Source of the DNA: Purshia tridentata | Taxonomy: Eukaryota; Streptophyta; Magnoliopsida; Rosales; Rosaceae | NCBI GenBank assembly: GCA_003254885.1 | Contig: QANT01004135.1 | Span: 1-64,000 of the forward strand | DNA: 64,000 bases | Direction of reading: 5' to 3' | In this document: positions 58,910 through 64,000 of the stretch, piece after piece | How the letters are laid out: each line of letters starts with the position of its first letter | Position numbering within the stretch: the stretch's first letter is position 1 | The notes under the pieces: generated by a model | The model's database searches: none | What the model saw: the letters and a program-made list of their open reading frames with translations, nothing else | Told to the model about the DNA's origin: nothing | Position numbers and translations under genes: made by a program

Positions 58910-59887
58910 ATGGGCTGTGTATCTTCCAATCTCTTCAACCACGACGACGAGTTCACCCAACTCGGCAGCTCAGCACTGAGTCACCACATCGTCTCCCTCA
59001 CCTCCTCCACCTACGGCCTTCTCACTCTCGATCCACCACCACCACCACCACCTCACACCCCACCATCCACCCCTCCCACTCCACCTTCACGGTTTACCTT
59101 GGGCTCTATCTTCCCCAGCCCACTTTCCGAGCCCAAGTCCCTCTGGTCCGACCCCAAACCCCTCCGCTCTGACCCAGAAGTAATAAACTCATGGGAGCTC
59201 ATGGCCGGCCTCGACGCCACCGACAGCTTCCGGTTCTCGACTCTCCCGCCGCCCAAACCCTTCGTTACTAAAAACCCAAAAACCGCCGATAAAGAGAACT
59301 TAAATCCCAATCCGAACCGCTCCATTTTCAAGCCGCTGAGGGAAAAGGCCTTGCGGCTCAAGACCCTGCTCGACCGGTTCGAGAGGATTTGCCCACCCGG
59401 CGGAGAGAACAAAGTGGTGGTCTATACGACGACGTTGCGAGGCGTAAGGAGGACTTTCGAGGCGTGCAATGCTGTTCGAGCTGCAATAGAAGGGCTTGGA
59501 CTAATGATCAGCGAGCGAGACGTGTCGATGGATCGTGGGTTTAGGGAAGAGTTGAGGGAGTTGATGAAAGGGAAAGGGAGAGAAGCGATGGTGCCCCCGA
59601 GAGTGTTTGTGAAGGGGAGGTATGTGGGTGGGTCTGAGGAGGTGTTGAAGATTCTGGAGGAGGGGTGGTTGGGTGAGATTCTTGATGGGTTGCCAAAGAA
59701 AAAAGCTGGGTCTGTTTGTGAAGGTTGTGGGGAGGCAAGGTTCTTGCCCTGTTTTCACTGCAATGGGAGCTCAAAGATGGTGTTGGTGGTGAAAGAAGAG
59801 TTGGGACAGAAACAGGGAAGGACTGTAGTGGTGAGGTGTCCTGAGTGTAACGAAAATGGGTTGGTGCTTTGCCCAATTTGTAGCTGA
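58910..59887 (+). CDS. Glutaredoxin-like protein with C-terminal four-CxxC zinc region
   Basis: Single exon, 325 residues, in the plant group of uncharacterised At5g39865-like proteins. MGCVSSNLF at the start offers glycine 2 and cysteine 3 for lipid attachment. Residues 40-160 are a variable proline- and serine-rich linker with 'WELMAGLD' near 95-102, a motif usual in this group. The glutaredoxin fold runs about 167-258: KVVVYTTTLRGVRRTFEACN, ISERDVSMDRGFREELREL, the cis-proline segment VPPRVFVKGRYVGG, and EEGWLGEIL. The catalytic CPYC is replaced by TTTLRG, so ordinary disulfide chemistry at that site is unlikely; this is normal for the group. After it come four CxxC pairs (270/273, 281/284, 310/313, 321/324), arranged like the DnaJ zinc centre. 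The coding region is markedly GC-richer than its surroundings. Function is not established. Confidence 0.92.
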   Translation: MGCVSSNLFNHDDEFTQLGSSALSHHIVSLTSSTYGLLTLDPPPPPPPHTPPSTPPTPPSRFTLGSIFPSPLSEPKSLWSDPKPLRSDPEVINSWELMAGLDATDSFRFSTLPPPKPFVTKNPKTADKENLNPNPNRSIFKPLREKALRLKTLLDRFERICPPGGENKVVVYTTTLRGVRRTFEACNAVRAAIEGLGLMISERDVSMDRGFREELRELMKGKGREAMVPPRVFVKGRYVGGSEEVLKILEEGWLGEILDGLPKKKAGSVCEGCGEARFLPCFHCNGSSKMVLVVKEELGQKQGRTVVVRCPECNENGLVLCPICS

Positions 59888-62800
59888 AACTGGTTGACAG
59901 AGGTCTGTTGAATCAAGTTTGCAACTTGGGCTTTGTTGTAACTTGTAAGCAGTTTTTCTCTATGATCATAGTAAGATGTGATCTTTCTTATTTTGGGCTT
60001 TTGTTGATTTCTGATGGAAATCAAAAGCTTCTTTGCCTCTTGTTCTGTCTGTGTAAATATAGTTTATGTTGTGAGGATCCTTTATTTGCTTGAACAATGC
60101 AATGCTTCAAATTCATAAACATTTAGAGAGATAAAGGTGGAAGCTTGTTTTGTTGTAGAAATATATGTATTGCTAGTGTAGTTCCAGATGAAATTGGACC
60201 TTTTTTACAGAAGAAGGGTGTGAGTAGAAATTGGGGAAAATTCTTATAGTTTTGTGGGAGTATATACCAATTTGATGTGCTTAGAGTCTTAATCCTGATT
60301 CGGCTAGCAATTCCGGAACAGCTATTATTTGAACAATTCCTAAGCATCCAATGTGTCAAAAATCACTTCCTACATCTTTTGAAAATTCTTAGGTTAAGGA
60401 GTTTTGTTGATTGCTCAACTTCAATGGGGCAGCAGTCTGTGCAATAGATTACAGATTCTTTGAAACTTACTTCAATCTCAATAATTTGTTGCTTTGATGA
60501 ATTGTGAGCATAGGAGCCACCTGTATACTAATGGATGTTGGAGTTTCACTTTTAGCCTTTCTATTATTAGGTGTTTGTTCTTAGGGGATGATATATTGAT
60601 CTGTTTTCTTATACAACATGAGTTGTCATTATCTCTAATGATCATAACTTTGCAGAAAATTTAGTGCAACCAATGAAAGATGCATTGTATTATTAAGCTA
60701 TGCGCAGGGTAAAACTAATAGTTGTCCATTCAATCGTTTGAGAACTGTTGTCCCGTGATAGCGTTCAACATATGGTTATGGATGTGCTCATGATTTGTGA
60801 AATCTATATAGAATGAGGGTGATGTTGCTTGCCTGCTATAAATTAGTATTGAAGAAGCAACTGGCTTGTCATTTGAGAAAGCAACACTTATAAGTCTGGG
60901 GAAATATTGACCTTGCGCGGATGAATTAACAAGTAACAGAAGCTCTAAATTAGTGGATGCTGACCTGTTATTCCATTTTGTGCTTTTGTATCCTTCTCTA
61001 CTTCTAGCGGAATATAGTGTGCAAGAATTGTCTATAGGTTCACAAGAAATCAAGCATGTTGAGTGGAATAGTGGGATCAACCCTGAGGGCTAGCGCAAAA
61101 CAGTATAGTTTAGTGGAAACCATTTGAACAGATTGACATACTCTAGTGGATGAAACTTGAAGTTTGCCTTAACTGCTTTGTTCTTACTAAACAAGAGTTA
61201 TTGTCAGTTGGTGGACTTCCCACTGCATCATGAATGAACACATTATTTATAACATGATAATAGTAAAAAGCGTAAAAGTTTTTTTCTGTGGAACTTCTGT
61301 CCAGAAAAAGCTGATGTTGAGTTGGCTAAGCAGCCTAAGCCATTACATGTGCCGCTATTATAGGTCCATGATAATTGGTGATTTATACTTGTCAGAAGCT
61401 TTTTCATTTTCTTTTCTGATTTGGGTTTGAATTTTTACCGAGGATGAAAGTGGATGTCAGCAAAGGATGGCCTCCTTTACAAGGGTGAAACAAAATGATT
61501 GTGAAAGGGGTAAATTTTGTGTCGAACTAAGATTTGGGCCCCAAACGTTTTCAGCTGCTATGGTTTAGTTTAAGTTGCTGGGTTTGGCAACTCTGGTCTG
61601 TCTTGTAAGTTGTAACCTAGTTTCGAGTTCATACCGTGTGGGTTTACTGAGGATTGCTTAAGAATTAGCAAGTCTTATAGCAGCAGCCTTGAAAACATGA
61701 AGAAAACCACTCTGAAAAAGGGGTTGTCATTCTTCCATCTGCATAGAAAAAATCAGTAAGGAAATTGATGAAGAAAAACTTCCATCACAATTGTAGTAGA
61801 GATGAACCACAACCACCTAGTTGTATAAAAAGTTATAGACAACAATCATCTGGTGTGGTATGTTATTAGAATGTCTCTTAGCAGAGGTCTCATGAGGTCT
61901 GTTATTGTTTTTTTTTGTTATTGAGTTTGGAATCTTTGGATCAATAGGAACCTTTTTTGGTGCTGAAAAGATTTTTTTTTAAAAATAAAAAAATCTCATG
62001 CACCCCACTAAACAACAAGCCTACGAAAACTGGTAAAATCTTGGCCTATGTGAACTATTTATGTAGGATAATACTTGTGCACCTATTTTGAGCTAAGGAC
62101 AAGTTGGGCTGAATTATCACCATCAAGAACAAGTACAGTAATGAAGAAGTAGATTTTAATTGGTCCAGGAGAGACGTCTGGCCATTATCGAGAGGTACCA
62201 TGAATACATGATGTGACACTGACACAACTCACACAAGAATACAAGTTTGGTTCTAGTAGATTTTAAATATTTGTTTGGTAGCCAGTAGCCTACAATTTTT
62301 TTAATTTGTAGAAATCAGAAAAGAAAAAGGAAGGGAAAGAGGAGGTCCGTGTAGTGCACTGTGCAAGTGTGCATTACCAGAAAATCGAATTGACATGTTG
62401 ACCGGAGAGAGAATCAAATCAAACTAGTTTGACTGGTTACTGGGAAAATGAAGCCAACTCTGTCGCTTTTACCAATGAATAGGAATGTGGGATTCAGCTT
62501 CAACAACCAGCTTGCCTTATTTTATGGCTTCTGTGGCCACATGCACTGCAAAACTCTCTCTCTCTCGTCCTTTAGTTGTTCATAACACGTGAAACCATTA
62601 GATTTTTGGTCAGTGCTATTTAAAGGTATTGATCAATCAAAAGGCCCTGTTATTTTTACAAGGACTTTGGATTCTTCTCCTGCATTAAAACCTCTCTTTC
62701 TCACTCTCTCTCGTGTCCACTTTTTTCTCGACCTAATTTGCATAGTTCTTCACAATGTCTGACACCCTCCATTAGTTATTTTGCATGCCACTAGAAAACA

Positions 62801-63041
62801 CCGATGCTTAACACATATATTGGAGCTTGTACTAGCTTCTGCTTTAAACAAACAAACATCAAGCTTCTTCGCTCTTTCTCTCTCTCTCGCTCAGTCATCA
62901 TAAACAGCACACTACCTACATCCTCTCATTTATTTGTACAATGGTAGAGGCCAGGAGACTAATTCATCTTCAGTTTCTCCTTTTTCCTTCATCTGTTTAA
63001 TTTTCTCTAATGCAAGCTGCAAGCTTTTCTCAACCAACTCA
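59888..63041. other. Intergenic region and leader of the IQD gene
   Basis: 3' untranslated sequence of the glutaredoxin-like gene follows 59888. The middle 2.5 kb is AT-rich with no recognised gene or bounded element. A CT-rich leader (CTCTTTCTCTCTCTCTCGCT) lies near 62870-62892. Two upstream ATGs, at 62941 and 63010, precede the IQD start. Confidence 0.45.
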
Positions 63042-63072
63042 ATGGGAAAGAAAAGCGGTACTTCATGGTTGA
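62941..63072 (+). promoter_or_regulatory. Two upstream open frames before the IQD start
   Basis: ATG at 62941 opens a 19-codon frame closed at 63000. ATG at 63010 opens a 20-codon frame closed at 63072 that overlaps the IQD start at 63042 out of frame. If both lie in the mRNA leader they should damp translation. Leader extent is inferred from the CT-rich sequence upstream. Confidence 0.4.
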
Positions 63073-64000
63073 CAATAATGAAAAGGGCCTTCAGGTCTCC
63101 AACTAAGGATAATGATCAGCAAAAGAGCAGCAGAAGAAGAGACGAGCATGAACCAGAAGAGGAAGAAAAGGTAACAATATATACCATCGCTGCCTATTCT
63201 GTATTTTGACTTTGACCCCATTTTTTTATCTTTTTCAATGCTCATTGTTATATGTTTAAATTATGCACGCAGAAGAGAGAAAAGAGAAGATGGCTTTTCC
63301 GAAAGCCTACTATTCATGTTCAACAATTTGAAGCAAAGGCAGATGCAACCACACCTGTGATTCCTGTTTTGGCTGCAGAGCAAAGGCATGCAATTGCTGT
63401 GGCCGCAGCCACTGCAGCTGCGGCAGTAGAAATTGTTCGGCTCACTAGGCCGAACAGTTTTGTTAAAGAACACTGTGCTGCTACAGTAATTCAAACAGCT
63501 TTCAGAGGATACTTAGTAAGTGTCATAAAAATAGAGCTCAAGATGAAATTTACTTATATGGGTTATTGTTGTTTCTTTCCCATGTTGCTAATTCAAAGGT
63601 GGTTGTTTGATTGAAGGCAAGGAGAGCTCTACGTGCACTAAAAGGGCTGGTCAAGCTTCAAGCTTTAGCCAGAGGTCATAACGTTCGCATGCAAGCCAAG
63701 CTGACACTGAAATGCATGCAAGCTCTGGTTCGAGTACAAGATCAGGTTCGCAATGAAAGATCAAGGCTTTCACATGATCTGGGCAGAAAGTCGATGTTTG
63801 CTGAAACAGACAACTTATGGGAGTTTAGATATCTTCAGGACATTCGTGACAGAAAGTCAATGGTAAGCAGCACTCTTCACTGTTTCACTTAACATGAATT
63901 TATTTGGGAACCATAACTGGCTTTTGTATCACTGCAGTCCAGAGAGAGAAGCCGTACTGAGGATGATTGGGATGAAGGGGTTGAAGCTATGTTTCAGAGT
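63042..64000 (+). CDS. IQ67-domain (IQD) calmodulin-binding protein, 5' part
   Basis: Exons 63042-63170, 63273-63515, 63617-63862 and 63938 to the window end, where the gene is cut. The start [20 protein letters not shown], followed by [12 protein letters not shown], is the standard IQD N-terminus. The IQ67 domain spans the end of exon 2 and exon 3: [40 protein letters not shown], then [19 protein letters not shown] phase-0 intron falls between GYL and ARR, the position shared by nearly all IQD genes. The alanine-rich [14 protein letters not shown] before it is also typical. IQD proteins bind calmodulin, associate with microtubules and membranes, and act as scaffolds that link calcium signals to cell shape. 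The opening resembles the IQD16-18 subgroup, but the C-terminal half needed to decide is outside the window. Confidence 0.92.

Noticed and set aside
58822-59172. 116-codon frame overlapping the start of the glutaredoxin-like gene
   Set aside because: Proline/serine/threonine-rich shift of the GC-rich real exon; the MGCVSSNL frame continues into the recognised domain, this one does not.

Overview
The window is nuclear DNA from a flowering plant. Genes are split by short GT-AG introns, intergenic DNA is very AT-rich with many (AT)n and (CT)n runs, and every recognisable gene belongs to a plant family. The protein sequences look like a eudicot, probably a rosid and perhaps Rosaceae; that last step is an impression from protein similarity, not a proof. 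One undetermined base (N) sits at 16859, so this is a draft assembly.

I support eleven protein-coding genes and one microRNA gene. From left to right: a 12-exon MIP2/NBAS-like Sec39 tethering-complex gene (1848-11876, minus); a MIR171 hairpin with its own TATA box (about 14770-14925, plus); a U-box/ARM E3 ligase of the PUB43/PUB44 type (19881-23327, plus) lying tail to tail with an oligopeptide transporter (23933-27273, minus); an RRM protein of the nuclear-speckle type with a U12-class intron (30339-33653, minus); a Yippee-like zinc protein (34833-35672, plus); two small MGNC-starting proteins close together (39372-39701 and 40839-41462, plus); a NAC factor of the SND1/NST3 type that controls secondary walls (52641-54167, plus); a glutaredoxin-like protein with a four-CxxC tail (58910-59887, plus); and the first exons of an IQ67-domain protein (63042 to the window end, plus). 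These are ordinary dispersed plant genes. They do not form a shared pathway or cluster.

The accessory interest is in the spacers. Between 12.7 and 18.7 kb four mobile elements lie almost end to end: a fold-back MITE (12722-13078, 10-bp target duplication), a miniature TRIM retroelement (13577-13920, 5-bp duplication), a Pack-MULE-like element with about 250-bp inverted arms carrying a piece of an acyl-CoA thioesterase gene (16305-17298), and a hAT-like element with an 8-bp duplication holding a decayed AAACCC-rich array (17477-18645). The 11-kb spacer before the NAC gene holds two more MITEs, a 120-bp tandem duplication and a 63-bp minisatellite. The spacer after it has a MITE with an internal 160-bp duplication (57416-58006). 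No CRISPR, rRNA or convincing tRNA gene was seen.

All exon boundaries were worked out by hand from reading frame, splice dinucleotides and family similarity. They should be read as gene models, not as transcript evidence.
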